A stretch of 64,000 bases of DNA from assembly GCA_934718275.1 (NCBI GenBank), contig CAKUZD010000002.1, positions 124,001-188,000 on the forward strand, in the 5' to 3' direction. This DNA comes from an uncultured Candidatus Melainabacteria bacterium. GTDB lineage: Bacteria; Cyanobacteriota; Vampirovibrionia; Gastranaerophilales; Gastranaerophilaceae. Under the pieces are notes generated by a model, which saw only the letters and a program-made list of their open reading frames with translations, ran no database searches and was not told where the DNA came from. Position numbers and translations under genes: made by a program. Below, piece by piece: positions 42,981 through 51,972 of this stretch; positions within the stretch are counted from its first letter, which is position 1; each line of letters begins with the position of its first letter.

Positions 42981-42995
42981 TTCCCTATACAAATA

Positions 42996-43967
42996 TTATA
43001 GCATATTTTTTATACTTTTCAAGTGGATTATTTTTGCGTAAGACTTTTCGATATTTTCTCGCAACTCATTATCCGTTTCTGCTTTTTTAGCAATTGTTTC
43101 AATTATATTGATTATTTCAGGTGTAGAATTCCTGTAAATAAACATATTTAAACCTGCTCTGATACCCATTTCGCAAGCTTCTACATTCCCAAATTTTGCA
43201 ACACCTTTCATTATCATATCATCTGAAATCGCAATCCCGTTAAAACCTAATTTTTCTCGAAGATAAGAAATTGCATTTTTACTCAGCGATGTTGGTATTA
43301 TTTTACTTTCAAAGCAAGTGCAGTGAAGATGTGCAACCATAATCATTTCAATACCTTTTGCGCAAGATGCAAATGGTTTTATATGAATTTTTTCCATTTC
43401 GTTCAATGGCAGATTGATTTCCGGTAGGGTTAAATGACTGTCTGCGTTTGCGTCTCCATGCCCCGGAAAATGCTTTACACAAGGTATTATCCCGTTTTCT
43501 CTATATGTTTGAGAAACAATTTTTTCACCTAAAATAACATCTTCTACTTTATTTGAAAAAGCTCGTTCCCCTATTATCGGGTTATTGGGATTTGTATTTA
43601 CGTCAATACAGGGAGCAAAATTAAGATTTATTCCATAACCGGCTAACTCTTTTGCGATATTTTTTGTTTGAGATTTTAAAAAGTTTTCACCTTTTTCAAA
43701 TGCATATTTTGCGGATAAATATTTTTTACCGTTATGGATATTTTCTGTTCTTTCAACTCTACCACCTTCTTGGTCAATAGACAAAAAAGGGAATATCAAA
43801 GATTTTGCTTTAATATCGGATACAAGTTTTTTGAACTGTTCCGGTGTTTGAATATCTTTTGTAAAAAAAATAATTCCGCCAAGCCCTTTGGATAAAGCTT
43901 CTTTGTATTTATTCCCATCTGTGCCGAGTATAAACATTTGATATAATTTTGTCGTTAAATTTTGCAT
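42996..43967 (-). CDS. nagZ: Beta-N-acetylhexosaminidase, glycoside hydrolase family 3
   Basis: A 323-residue NagZ-like enzyme. Motifs are L-S-I-D-Q-E-G-G-R-V, N-L-N-F-A-P-C-I-D-V-N, K-H-F-P-G-H-G-D (substrate and catalytic-loop His) and A-I-S-D-D-M-I-M-K-G (nucleophile Asp). It removes N-acetylglucosamine from peptidoglycan fragments in cell-wall recycling. No signal peptide, so it is cytosolic. Its start abuts the stop of the upstream unknown gene (shared base at 43967), which implies one operon. Confidence 0.93.
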   Translation of the reverse strand: MQNLTTKLYQMFILGTDGNKYKEALSKGLGGIIFFTKDIQTPEQFKKLVSDIKAKSLIFPFLSIDQEGGRVERTENIHNGKKYLSAKYAFEKGENFLKSQTKNIAKELAGYGINLNFAPCIDVNTNPNNPIIGERAFSNKVEDVILGEKIVSQTYRENGIIPCVKHFPGHGDANADSHLTLPEINLPLNEMEKIHIKPFASCAKGIEMIMVAHLHCTCFESKIIPTSLSKNAISYLREKLGFNGIAISDDMIMKGVAKFGNVEACEMGIRAGLNMFIYRNSTPEIINIIETIAKKAETDNELRENIEKSYAKIIHLKSIKNML

Positions 43968-44557
43968 TATAAAACCTTTTCAGCTAATGATATTAAGTTG
44001 TATAATTTCCCGTTATCTATAACTTTTTCTATTTCTGTAGCTATTGCATTTAATGTGTTTTCATCAACTGCTTTTAAGCTTGACGGAAGTTTTATATCAG
44101 TAGTGTTTTGAGTTTTTACAAAACCTTCATTAACTTTCAAAAATTCTCTATAAATATCCAAAATTTTAATATCATTTTCTGCAATAGAAAAATTTTGTCC
44201 TGTGTAATATTTCACATCTTTTTTTAATTGTTCAATGTAATTTTTGATAAAGTCAACTTCTTCCAAAGTTTCTGTTTCAGAGTACTTCCCACCAAAACAA
44301 AGGTTTCCGATTATAGGTTTTTCTCCGAGATTTTTTATATAAACAGCCCATAAGATGCATCCCAAGTAAAAACCAATATAATTTTTTAACAGGGATTGGA
44401 TTTTGGGATAGAACATTTTAAATTGTAATTTTTTCTGATTAAAATTTCTGTAACTGTTTAATGTTTCATAAACATATTCAATATTAGGTTCGAATGCTGA
44501 AATATGTTGTATAAATCCGGGATCAAATTGAGCTCCGTCTTTTGTTTCGATTGTCAT
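43967..44557 (-). CDS. Hypothetical protein
   Basis: A 196-residue protein without recognised motif. It is helical, has an I-G-F-Y-L-G-C-I-L-W-A-V-Y patch near residue 65 and several Asn/Lys-rich segments. GGAGACATCA precedes the start. The preceding gene is a secreted hydrolase and the following gene is nagZ, with which it overlaps by one base. It may serve the same envelope-related transcript, but no function is assigned. Confidence 0.6.
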   Translation of the reverse strand: MTIETKDGAQFDPGFIQHISAFEPNIEYVYETLNSYRNFNQKKLQFKMFYPKIQSLLKNYIGFYLGCILWAVYIKNLGEKPIIGNLCFGGKYSETETLEEVDFIKNYIEQLKKDVKYYTGQNFSIAENDIKILDIYREFLKVNEGFVKTQNTTDIKLPSSLKAVDENTLNAIATEIEKVIDNGKLYNLISLAEKVL

Positions 44558-44583
44558 TGATGTCTCCTGTTATGTACTCTCTT

Positions 44584-45780
44584 TTATATCATTTCAAATT
44601 TAACTTTTTTCTTGTGATTGTTTAAAACTTTTTGTTGAAATTTTTGGTCATATTGTAATTTATAACCGTTTGAAAAAGCTTTAACAACAGCGTTTGCAAA
44701 AGTTCGTTTTGCACTCCAATAAGATGTATGTGCAAATAAAACAGAACGTTTTGACCATACGCTGGAATTGTCATATACAAAACCTTTCGGGTTTTCTATT
44801 TTTATGTCTGCAAGTTTTTCCATTTCTGAAATTGTAAGGTTTTTAGAACTTGGAAATCCGAGAGGATCCTCTCGGTAATTTACGGTTATAAAAAATAAGC
44901 CGTTTTCAAAAATATATTTTAATAGTAGTTTGTTATAGTAAGTAAGTTCGTAATTCGGGTCTGCTAAATCTGAATAAAAAAGAACTAACGGACTGGCAAA
45001 ATTGACAACACCGCTGAGTGTATTCGGTGGTGTACAAGAGTTTTTTGTTGCTTCTTGTAATTTTAAATAACTTTCTTCTAAACTTTTATCATCAATTTGT
45101 TTTAATATTAAATGCCCGCTATCAGATACTATTCCAATTTGAGCTTTGGATAATGCAGAGATGCAAGTATTTTCTATCGGATGTGTTTTTACGAAGTTTT
45201 TTACTTCGTCACTAACTTCAATCTCGCTGAAAAGATTTTTGGGATTTATATAAGGGAGCTTGTTAAACATATATTCGTAAGTAATGAAAGTGCCGGCAGA
45301 GTAACCATATAATACGACTTTGTTTCCTTTTTGAGCTTCTTTTTTAACGGTTTCATTCAAATCATCCAATATTGGTAACATATTATGACTTTTTTGTACC
45401 CATATTGCATCATGTAGATACGCAGTAAGCATTGAACGGACTTTATATGCAATTGTAGGGCTTAAAGCTTTTGTTATATCGAGTTGTTCTTGTACAAATT
45501 CTAAATCTCGTTTGCTTTTATCACCCCAGAAAAAAACAACCGGTTCTTGATTAATATTATATTGTGGATTGTTTGCAAAAATTTTTTTAATTTCTTTATT
45601 TTTTTCAAACTTTTTTTTCATAATCGGGTGGAGTTTTGTTACTCCATTGGTGTACCAATTTCGCATTTTGGTATCGTTATTATTTGAACCGTTTATGTAT
45701 ACAAAACTGACATTTGTTTGTGCGATACATATATTTTGTAAAATAATTAATCCTAAAATAATTCCTAAAATCTTTTTCAT
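44584..45780 (-). CDS. Secreted alpha/beta-hydrolase-like protein
   Basis: A 398-residue protein with a signal peptide (M-K-K-I-L-G-I-I-L-G-L-I-I-L-Q-N then A-Q). A serine-hydrolase elbow G-Y-S-A-G-T-F lies near residue 160. A V-V-L-Y-strand precedes it and an F-A-S-P-L-V-L-F segment lies later, near 265. It is probably an exported lipase or esterase; the acid and His cannot be placed with certainty. It is first in the run with the unknown 196-residue protein and nagZ. Confidence 0.65.
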   Translation of the reverse strand: MKKILGIILGLIILQNICIAQTNVSFVYINGSNNNDTKMRNWYTNGVTKLHPIMKKKFEKNKEIKKIFANNPQYNINQEPVVFFWGDKSKRDLEFVQEQLDITKALSPTIAYKVRSMLTAYLHDAIWVQKSHNMLPILDDLNETVKKEAQKGNKVVLYGYSAGTFITYEYMFNKLPYINPKNLFSEIEVSDEVKNFVKTHPIENTCISALSKAQIGIVSDSGHLILKQIDDKSLEESYLKLQEATKNSCTPPNTLSGVVNFASPLVLFYSDLADPNYELTYYNKLLLKYIFENGLFFITVNYREDPLGFPSSKNLTISEMEKLADIKIENPKGFVYDNSSVWSKRSVLFAHTSYWSAKRTFANAVVKAFSNGYKLQYDQKFQQKVLNNHKKKVKFEMI

Positions 45781-45844
45781 GCTAATATGATAGCATAAAT
45801 TTTCTGTATTTGAATTGTAAAAATAATTTTGAAATTTTTGTATA

Positions 45845-45881
45845 AAAAAACGGATTAAAACTTTAAATTAACCCGTTTTTT
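45845..45881. terminator. Bidirectional terminator
   Basis: AAAAAACGGATTAA (45845-45858) pairs with TTAACCCGTTTTTT (45868-45881) with one mismatch. It closes the aquaporin gene (minus strand) 20 nt after its stop and lies before the hydrolase gene. Confidence 0.8.
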
Positions 45882-45900
45882 CATTTATTTAAAATTTATT

Positions 45901-46548
45901 TTATTCGCAATCAGTATTTGTTTCTGTAATTTTATATACACCGGCTGCAATAGCTCCGGCAACAAAGTTTGTTAATATTGTTATTAAAATAAGTTTTAGC
46001 TGAGCAAGTTCCATTATTCTAAAACCTGCTGCAACTGCCGGATTGAATACGCTGTAGCATGTTCCGGTAGTTGCTAATATCCCAACAAGTAATACAGAAC
46101 CGATTGCTAAGCCGTAATAAGAATTTCCTTTTGTTTTTGGGGAAGTCATTGTTTGTAGAACTGTGTAGCACAACAAGAATGTAAATAAAAATTCGCAAGT
46201 AATCATTGGAACAACGCTATAAGCTGTTTCTCCCGAATATGGTGGTATTGCAACTATTTGTGTTGCAACAAAAGCTCCTAATGCACCGCCCAAAAATTGA
46301 ACAATTACATAAAAAATAAAGTTTTTCCAATTCAAAACTCCTCTGATTGCTGCTGCCAAAGAAACAGCGGGATTATAATGTCCACCGGAAATATGGCCAC
46401 CCATATAAACTAAAATCATTAGGATAAATCCTATAGCCATTGGGGGAAAAGCGCCTCTGCCATTAGGGAAAAGGGAACAACCTACTGTAAATACAAGGAA
46501 AAAAGTTCCAATAAATTCTACAAAACATTTTTTTAATACATTTTTCAT
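45901..46548 (-). CDS. Aquaporin / glycerol facilitator family channel
   Basis: A 215-residue channel with six membrane segments and two half-helix signatures: S-G-G-H-Y-N-P-A-V-S (first NPA) and Y-S-V-F-N-P-A-V-A-A-G (second NPA). Lys/Arg-poor loops and the F-F-L-V-F-T-V-G start fit the MIP family. The second NPA is followed by Ala-Ala rather than the Arg of the selectivity filter, which is unusual. Solute unknown (water, glycerol or other small solutes). Confidence 0.93.
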   Translation of the reverse strand: MKNVLKKCFVEFIGTFFLVFTVGCSLFPNGRGAFPPMAIGFILMILVYMGGHISGGHYNPAVSLAAAIRGVLNWKNFIFYVIVQFLGGALGAFVATQIVAIPPYSGETAYSVVPMITCEFLFTFLLCYTVLQTMTSPKTKGNSYYGLAIGSVLLVGILATTGTCYSVFNPAVAAGFRIMELAQLKLILITILTNFVAGAIAAGVYKITETNTDCE

Positions 46549-46644
46549 ACTTTAACTCTCCTTCTATTGGGCGATTTTAGCATGTTTTGTTTGTTTTTGC
46601 AATTATTACAGTTTTCTAACAGTTTTTTATGTTAGTATAATGTT

Positions 46645-47385
46645 ATGTTTTATTTTGATACTATTAATGGGAAAAAAATTTTAAAAAGTTCTGTACTTGG
46701 AAGTGTAGAACATTTTTTTACAACACGAGAGACTGTAATAAAAACAAAAGAAGCCGGTTATGCAGATATTGTTGAGAATAATAAAAAAGATGTTTGTGAA
46801 TTTTTAAAAATTAAAAAGGAAAATTTAATTCATCCGTCTCAAACTCATACATCTCATATTGAAATTGCAGAAGTAGGCAAAAGTTTGTATCCGGATACTG
46901 ATGGGTTAATATTGGCAAACTCTGAACAGGCTATTTATTTAAATTTTGCGGATTGTACTCCCATAATAATATTTGACCCTGTAAAACATATAGGAGCTGT
47001 TTCTCATGCCGGTTGGCGTGGAACTGCCGGTAATATCGCATCAAAAACTGTTGAAAAAATGTCAAAAGATTTTGGTTCAAATCCACAAGACTTAAAATGT
47101 GCAATCGGTCCGGCAATATCTTTTTGTTGTTACAATGTTGGAGAAGAAGTTCTGAGTCAATTACGAAAAACGGTTAAAAATTTTGATGGACTTTCAGAAA
47201 TTAGACAAGGCAATATTTATGTTGATTTAAAAAATATAAATAAACAACAGTTAATTGAAGTTGGGTTAAAGCCTGAAAATATTGATGTTTGTCCTTATTG
47301 TACGGTTTGTAATAATGATTTGTTCTTTTCATATCGAAAAGAAAATGCAACGACAAATCGTCACAGTGCAGTAATAAAATTGTAA
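46645..47385 (+). CDS. pgeF: Peptidoglycan editing factor PgeF (laccase-domain purine nucleoside phosphorylase family)
   Basis: A 246-residue protein of the YfiH/DUF152 family. It shows F-T-T-R-E, S-Q-T-H-T, A-D-C-T-P-I, H-A-G-W-R-G-T and P-Y-C-T-V-C, which hold the conserved Cys/His zinc site. The family guards peptidoglycan precursors against L-Ser and also has purine nucleoside phosphorylase activity in some members. It is convergent with pabA and ends 1 bp before it. Confidence 0.92.
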   Translation: MFYFDTINGKKILKSSVLGSVEHFFTTRETVIKTKEAGYADIVENNKKDVCEFLKIKKENLIHPSQTHTSHIEIAEVGKSLYPDTDGLILANSEQAIYLNFADCTPIIIFDPVKHIGAVSHAGWRGTAGNIASKTVEKMSKDFGSNPQDLKCAIGPAISFCCYNVGEEVLSQLRKTVKNFDGLSEIRQGNIYVDLKNINKQQLIEVGLKPENIDVCPYCTVCNNDLFFSYRKENATTNRHSAVIKL

Positions 47386-47386
47386 A

Positions 47387-47956
47387 TTATATTTTTATGA
47401 AATTATTTAGTAATTCATGACCAAATTCTGTTAAAATTGCTTCCGGATGAAATTGAACTCCATATATCGGTAACATTTTGTGTTCAATTGCCATTATTGT
47501 TCCATCATTGGTTTTTGCAGTAATTTTCAGCGGAATGTTATTAGGTTTGGTCCAAGGAGAAATTTCCAAAGAGTGATACCTTGTTACATTAAATTCTTTA
47601 GGTAAATTTTTAAATAATACAGAACTTGTATCAACTGTTATTTTAGAGGTTTTTCCATGCATAGGATTTTTAGATTTCACAATTTTTGCTCCAAAAAATT
47701 GTGCAATACATTGATGTCCTAAACAAATACCAAGTATTTTTTTTGAATTATGAAATTCTTTTATTACATTCATAGAAATCCCTGCGGTGTCAGGGTTGCC
47801 GGCTCCGGGAGAAATTATTACTTTTTTAAAATTTAATTGTTTTAATTTTTCAATACTGATTTTATCATTTTCAAAAACTTTAGGTTCAATACCGAGTTCT
47901 TGTAAATATTGTACAATATTGTATGTAAAAGAATCATAATTATCTATTAAAATCAC
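47387..47956 (-). CDS. pabA: Aminodeoxychorismate synthase glutaminase (PabA/TrpG type)
   Basis: A 189-residue class-I glutamine amidotransferase. Catalytic Cys lies in L-G-I-C-L-G-H-Q and the His/Glu pair in Q-F-H-P-E-A. It starts L-I-D-N-Y-D-S-F-T-Y-N. It supplies ammonia to PabB for p-aminobenzoate, the folate precursor. It overlaps the pabB/C gene by 4 bp, confirming the pathway over TrpG. Confidence 0.9.
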   Translation of the reverse strand: MILIDNYDSFTYNIVQYLQELGIEPKVFENDKISIEKLKQLNFKKVIISPGAGNPDTAGISMNVIKEFHNSKKILGICLGHQCIAQFFGAKIVKSKNPMHGKTSKITVDTSSVLFKNLPKEFNVTRYHSLEISPWTKPNNIPLKITAKTNDGTIMAIEHKMLPIYGVQFHPEAILTEFGHELLNNFIKI

Positions 47957-49581
47957 AACTCTACCTCAACCATTCCTCGAACAGAATTTACACAAAAAAT
48001 CTTTTCTGCATTTTTTAAATCATTTTTATATAAAATTTTTTCAATACACTTTCCCTCATTAATAAGTTTTTGTCTGTATGTGCCGTTCAATAGCCCGCAA
48101 GTAATTGGTGGGGTATACATTTTTTTATTAATTAATAATATGATATTGCTTCGAGAGCCTTCTGTCAGTTCACCTTTTTCGTTTAAGAAAATTTCATCAA
48201 AAATTTCTCCGTTTTTTATTTTTTGAAAACTATCAAAAAACCAGGGGCGATAAGTTGTTTTGTAATATAAAAATTCATTTTTAGAATTTTGGATAATTGG
48301 TGAAATAGTAATTTTTTTTGAAATTATTTTATTGGAAATTTCTCTTGTTTGAAATTCAAAATCGCCATCTTTATTTAATAAGACCCGAAGAATACAGTTG
48401 TTTTCAGTTATGTTGATTTTAGGTTTTTTGAATTTAAAATTAAAATATTTTGCAGCTTTTTCCATTCTTGTAAAATGTTCATTTGCAAGTAAAATATTTC
48501 CATTTTCAACTTTCATTGTTTCAATTATTTGAAATTCATCATTTAAAAATTTAGTTTTGGTTAAAGTTTCTTCCCATTCGTCTTGAATATCTGAATCCCA
48601 AACAATTGCTCCCCCTACACGATATTTAAAACATTTTTGTTCATTGTTTTTTTGCAAAATTCTTATAGGGACACTAAAAACAGTTTCTTTGGGGGATATT
48701 AAACCAATTGCGCCACAATAAATATTTCTTTGCCCTTTTTCAATATCTGAAATAACTTTCATTGTACTGATTTTCGGAGCTCCGGTAATTGAGCCGCAAG
48801 GAAAAATTGCCTTAAATATATCAAAAATTGTTGTTCCATTTTTTAAATCGGCTTCTATTTGAGAAGTCATTTGGTGTAGTGTTTTATGAGATTCTATTTC
48901 AAATAATTTTGAAACCTTTACTGAACCTGTTTTAGCAATTCGCCCTAAATCGTTTCTTAAGAGGTCTACAATCATGACGTTTTCTGCACGATTTTTAGTA
49001 TCATTTTTTAAAAATTCAACTAACTTTTTATCAGTAATTTCATCTTTTCCTCTTTTAACAGTTCCTTTCATTGGTTTTGTTATAATATGATTATTCTCCA
49101 ATCTAAAAAATAACTCCGGAGAAAAAGATAAAACAGTATCATATTTGTTTTTTATGTAGAAGTTATAAGGTGTTTTTTGCTTTTGTAATAAAAAATTGAA
49201 AAGTTCCAAATCATTTCCACTATAATTGACATCAAAATCGTAGGTGTAATTAACTTCATAAGTATTTCCATTTGCAATTTCTGTTTTAATTTTTTGAATT
49301 GCATCTGCATATTCACAAAAATTTACACATGGAATAGTGTCTAGTAGCAATTTTTTTGTTTTTTGAGTTTTATATATATTATAGTGGTTATAAACTTCAA
49401 AGTATAAAAGCGGGAAAAAGGAACTTTGTCCACAGAAAGCATTGTAACGTAAGTAGCCTACAATATAGAATTTGTCTCTTAAATGTTCAATTTCTGTAAA
49501 TGCAGACTTTAATTCTTCAAAATTAAAAGCGACAATTGTTTTTAACGGGTTAGTAAAAAGTTTTTCGCCAAAGATAATCAT
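47953..49581 (-). CDS. pabBC: Bifunctional aminodeoxychorismate synthase / 4-amino-4-deoxychorismate lyase (PabB-PabC fusion)
   Basis: A 542-residue fusion. The N-terminal chorismate-binding domain (about 1-330) has F-F-R-L-E, K-P-M-K-G-T-V-K-R-G (catalytic Lys), R-A-E-N-V-M-I-V-D-L-L-R-N-D, C-G-S-I-T-G-A-P-K. The C-terminal PLP-dependent class-IV domain (about 350-542) has G-E-L-T-E-G-S-R-S-N-I and the product-lid G-L-L-N-G-T-Y-R. Together they turn chorismate and ammonia into p-aminobenzoate. The fusion is known from Gram-negative and gut bacteria. The next gene is pabA. Confidence 0.93.
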   Translation of the reverse strand: MIIFGEKLFTNPLKTIVAFNFEELKSAFTEIEHLRDKFYIVGYLRYNAFCGQSSFFPLLYFEVYNHYNIYKTQKTKKLLLDTIPCVNFCEYADAIQKIKTEIANGNTYEVNYTYDFDVNYSGNDLELFNFLLQKQKTPYNFYIKNKYDTVLSFSPELFFRLENNHIITKPMKGTVKRGKDEITDKKLVEFLKNDTKNRAENVMIVDLLRNDLGRIAKTGSVKVSKLFEIESHKTLHQMTSQIEADLKNGTTIFDIFKAIFPCGSITGAPKISTMKVISDIEKGQRNIYCGAIGLISPKETVFSVPIRILQKNNEQKCFKYRVGGAIVWDSDIQDEWEETLTKTKFLNDEFQIIETMKVENGNILLANEHFTRMEKAAKYFNFKFKKPKINITENNCILRVLLNKDGDFEFQTREISNKIISKKITISPIIQNSKNEFLYYKTTYRPWFFDSFQKIKNGEIFDEIFLNEKGELTEGSRSNIILLINKKMYTPPITCGLLNGTYRQKLINEGKCIEKILYKNDLKNAEKIFCVNSVRGMVEVEL

Positions 49582-49615
49582 AATTTTACTATAACAAAAT
49601 TAGCGGTATGTGTAA

Positions 49616-49864
49616 ATGAAAAAATTATTAATTTTAACAGGTATTATGTGTATATTTGGCTTGCTTACTCCGGTTCAAGCAGATACAATGAATTATAAAA
49701 TAAGATATGACGGAGACTCTATGGTAATAGTACCATATTATTCAATTCCAACTGATTCGGAAATTCAAAAAACAATTCCGAATTTAGAAGCCGCTCCGGT
49801 AAAAATTCCATATTATTCAAATAAAAAATTACCGAAAGGCAAAAATAGAACCAGAACAGTATAA
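49616..49864 (+). CDS. Small secreted hypothetical protein
   Basis: An 82-residue protein with a signal peptide (M-K-K-L-L-I-L-T-G-I-M-C-I-F-G-L-L-T-P then Q-A). The mature part repeats a P-Y-Y-S motif (V-P-Y-Y-S-I-P and I-P-Y-Y-S-N). The tail is basic. It is convergent with another small secreted protein 7 bp away. Unknown function. Confidence 0.7.
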   Translation: MKKLLILTGIMCIFGLLTPVQADTMNYKIRYDGDSMVIVPYYSIPTDSEIQKTIPNLEAAPVKIPYYSNKKLPKGKNRTRTV

Positions 49865-49871
49865 TTGGATT

Positions 49872-50213
49872 TTAATATCCCATAAACATATTTTGCATTC
49901 CGCCTTGCATCAACATCATACTATTTGAACTGTCATAATGTTGAGGGAATTGGTCATAAGTCATTGGAGTTCTTCCATTGTTTAAACCGTTAGAAACACC
50001 CATTTCTCTAACAGATTTTGGAGCAATAACACTTTCAGATTGTTCTTCCATGATATCTGATGCTGAAACAGTCTTTTTCAATTGAGGGTATTTTGATCTA
50101 ACACCATTATTGTTGAACCCTGAAAAAGAATTTTTTGGAGTCAAATTAACTTCTTCTGCCAAAACCGGTACTGCAATAGTTAAAAGTAACAAAACTAAAA
50201 TAAATTTTTTCAT
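49872..50213 (-). CDS. Small secreted hypothetical protein
   Basis: A 113-residue protein with a signal peptide (M-K-K-F-I-L-V-L-L-L-L-T-I-A-V-P-V-L-A then E-E). The mature part is Asn/Ser-rich and ends with a Met/Gly-rich tail (M-M-L-M-Q-G-G-M-Q-N-M-F-M-G-Y). The Met-rich C-terminus is reminiscent of periplasmic or surface-exposed metal-binding tails, but this is not proven. GAGGGTAA (GGAGGG in reverse orientation) precedes the start. Confidence 0.7.
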   Translation of the reverse strand: MKKFILVLLLLTIAVPVLAEEVNLTPKNSFSGFNNNGVRSKYPQLKKTVSASDIMEEQSESVIAPKSVREMGVSNGLNNGRTPMTYDQFPQHYDSSNSMMLMQGGMQNMFMGY

Positions 50214-50286
50214 AATTACCCTCCATAATTTTATTATAACAAAAAAAGTAAATTTCTGATATAATATGACAAAAAGGTTTTAAGAA

Positions 50287-51900
50287 ATGGATTTGAATGT
50301 AGAAATAAAAGATACAAAAATTATTGTTTCATGGCAAGATATAAAAGCTGATTACTATAAAGTTTTTTGTAAAAGAGACGGAATTTTCTATGAATGTGCC
50401 AAAGTTTATGATAATAATTCAATAAGATTTTCACTTGTTCCGTCTGGTGAAAGTGAATGTTTTGTTCAAGCAATAAAAGATGGAGTTGTAGTAGATAGTT
50501 CCCACAAACATCAATTCAAATTTGATGATATTGACATTGTTTATAGACATGAAAACGATAAAAATATTAAAATCTTCTACAGCAAATATCCTCAAGCACA
50601 AGGTTACAGGCTATATAAGGATGAACCGGAAATTGGCTTTAACGGTTTCAAAAATTCTGATACAATTTTTATAACTACAGAAGCGAAATCTGACGATGAA
50701 TTCAAAATAAAACCGTTTACAACCGATAAAGAAGAAAAAAGGAAATTTTTAGCATCATCAAAAATTTTTAACACCCAAAACAACAAATTTATTTCTACAA
50801 AAATATACAAATCGTATAATTATAATCAGTTTTTATCTTGGAATTTTGATGGAGATGCTGACGGATTTTTGGTTTACACACAAAATAGTAACAAGCCAAT
50901 TTTTGAAACAAATGACGGTTTAAGACATTATCTACCGCTTTGTGATTTTAAAAGTGGTTTAAAATATATTGTAAAAGCTTTTGTGAATACTATTGATGGA
51001 CAGGTTATAATCGGAACATCCGAGCCAACCGCTTTGAGTTTAAGAAAATATGAAAAACCGGAAGTTTCATTAATAATTCCTGCTTATAATGCTGAAAACT
51101 ATATTGCCAGAAGTATTGATAGTGCATTAGCATCAGATTTTGCAAATCTTGAAATAATAATTGTGAATGATGGTAGTACAGATGGAACGCAAAAAATTAT
51201 TGATTGGTATGCAAAAAATTATCCGAATATTGTTTCAATAACAAAGGAAAACGGAGGGGTAGCTGATACAAGAAATGTCGGAATTAAAGCTGCAAAAGGC
51301 AAGTATATTGCATTTATGGATAATGATGATTTAATACGTTCTGATATGATTAGTAGTTTATATAAGTCTATTGAAAAAAATAATTGTGATGTTGCGATTG
51401 CCCCGCTTTACAGACTAACTGACAATGGCTATACAGTTCACTGTGATTTGCCGTTTATGGAAGATATTCCGCACGATATCGACAAATATCTTGATATTAT
51501 GTATACTCCGGGTTATTACAATTGTGCAATTTGGAATAAATTATACAAAGCATCAATTGTAAAAGAACATCCTCTTGGAATTCTTAAATATGAAGATGTT
51601 TCTTGGACACCATGTATTTTATCTTATGCAAAAACATTTTGTTTTTTACAAAAACCGTTTTATGAATGGGATAGAAAAACTCGCCCTGAAACCTTTGGGG
51701 ATGTTCTTGCAAAACAATCTGAAGAAGATTTGTTTAAACACAGAAAACAAGCTATGCTGTTCTTTGTAAAAAATGGCAACCCTGAAAAGAAAGAGTATTT
51801 AAAAACTATTGCAAAACGGAGACTTGCACGTTATGCCAAAAATTCCTCAAATTCGGCATACAATGATTTGATAGAAAAAATCGATAATGAAGATTATTAA
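50287..51900 (+). CDS. Glycosyltransferase family 2 with beta-rich N-terminal region
   Basis: A 537-residue protein. Residues 255-420 are a GT-A domain: V-S-L-I-I-P-A-Y-N-A-E-N-Y, I-I-V-N-D-G-S-T-D-G-T, E-N-G-G-V-A-D-T-R-N-V-G and M-D-N-D-D. Residues 1-250 show short strands with repeated Y-x-V/I-F pairs (two or three fibronectin III-like or carbohydrate-binding modules). Such modules may bind the glycan acceptor. The sugar donor is unknown. It is followed by an MFS exporter on the same strand. Confidence 0.85.
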   Translation: MDLNVEIKDTKIIVSWQDIKADYYKVFCKRDGIFYECAKVYDNNSIRFSLVPSGESECFVQAIKDGVVVDSSHKHQFKFDDIDIVYRHENDKNIKIFYSKYPQAQGYRLYKDEPEIGFNGFKNSDTIFITTEAKSDDEFKIKPFTTDKEEKRKFLASSKIFNTQNNKFISTKIYKSYNYNQFLSWNFDGDADGFLVYTQNSNKPIFETNDGLRHYLPLCDFKSGLKYIVKAFVNTIDGQVIIGTSEPTALSLRKYEKPEVSLIIPAYNAENYIARSIDSALASDFANLEIIIVNDGSTDGTQKIIDWYAKNYPNIVSITKENGGVADTRNVGIKAAKGKYIAFMDNDDLIRSDMISSLYKSIEKNNCDVAIAPLYRLTDNGYTVHCDLPFMEDIPHDIDKYLDIMYTPGYYNCAIWNKLYKASIVKEHPLGILKYEDVSWTPCILSYAKTFCFLQKPFYEWDRKTRPETFGDVLAKQSEEDLFKHRKQAMLFFVKNGNPEKKEYLKTIAKRRLARYAKNSSNSAYNDLIEKIDNEDY

Positions 51901-51972
51901 TTGTTGTAAAATCATTTTTTTATTTTATTATTTTATCTGGAATTAAAATAATAAATATTGAAGGAATATAAA

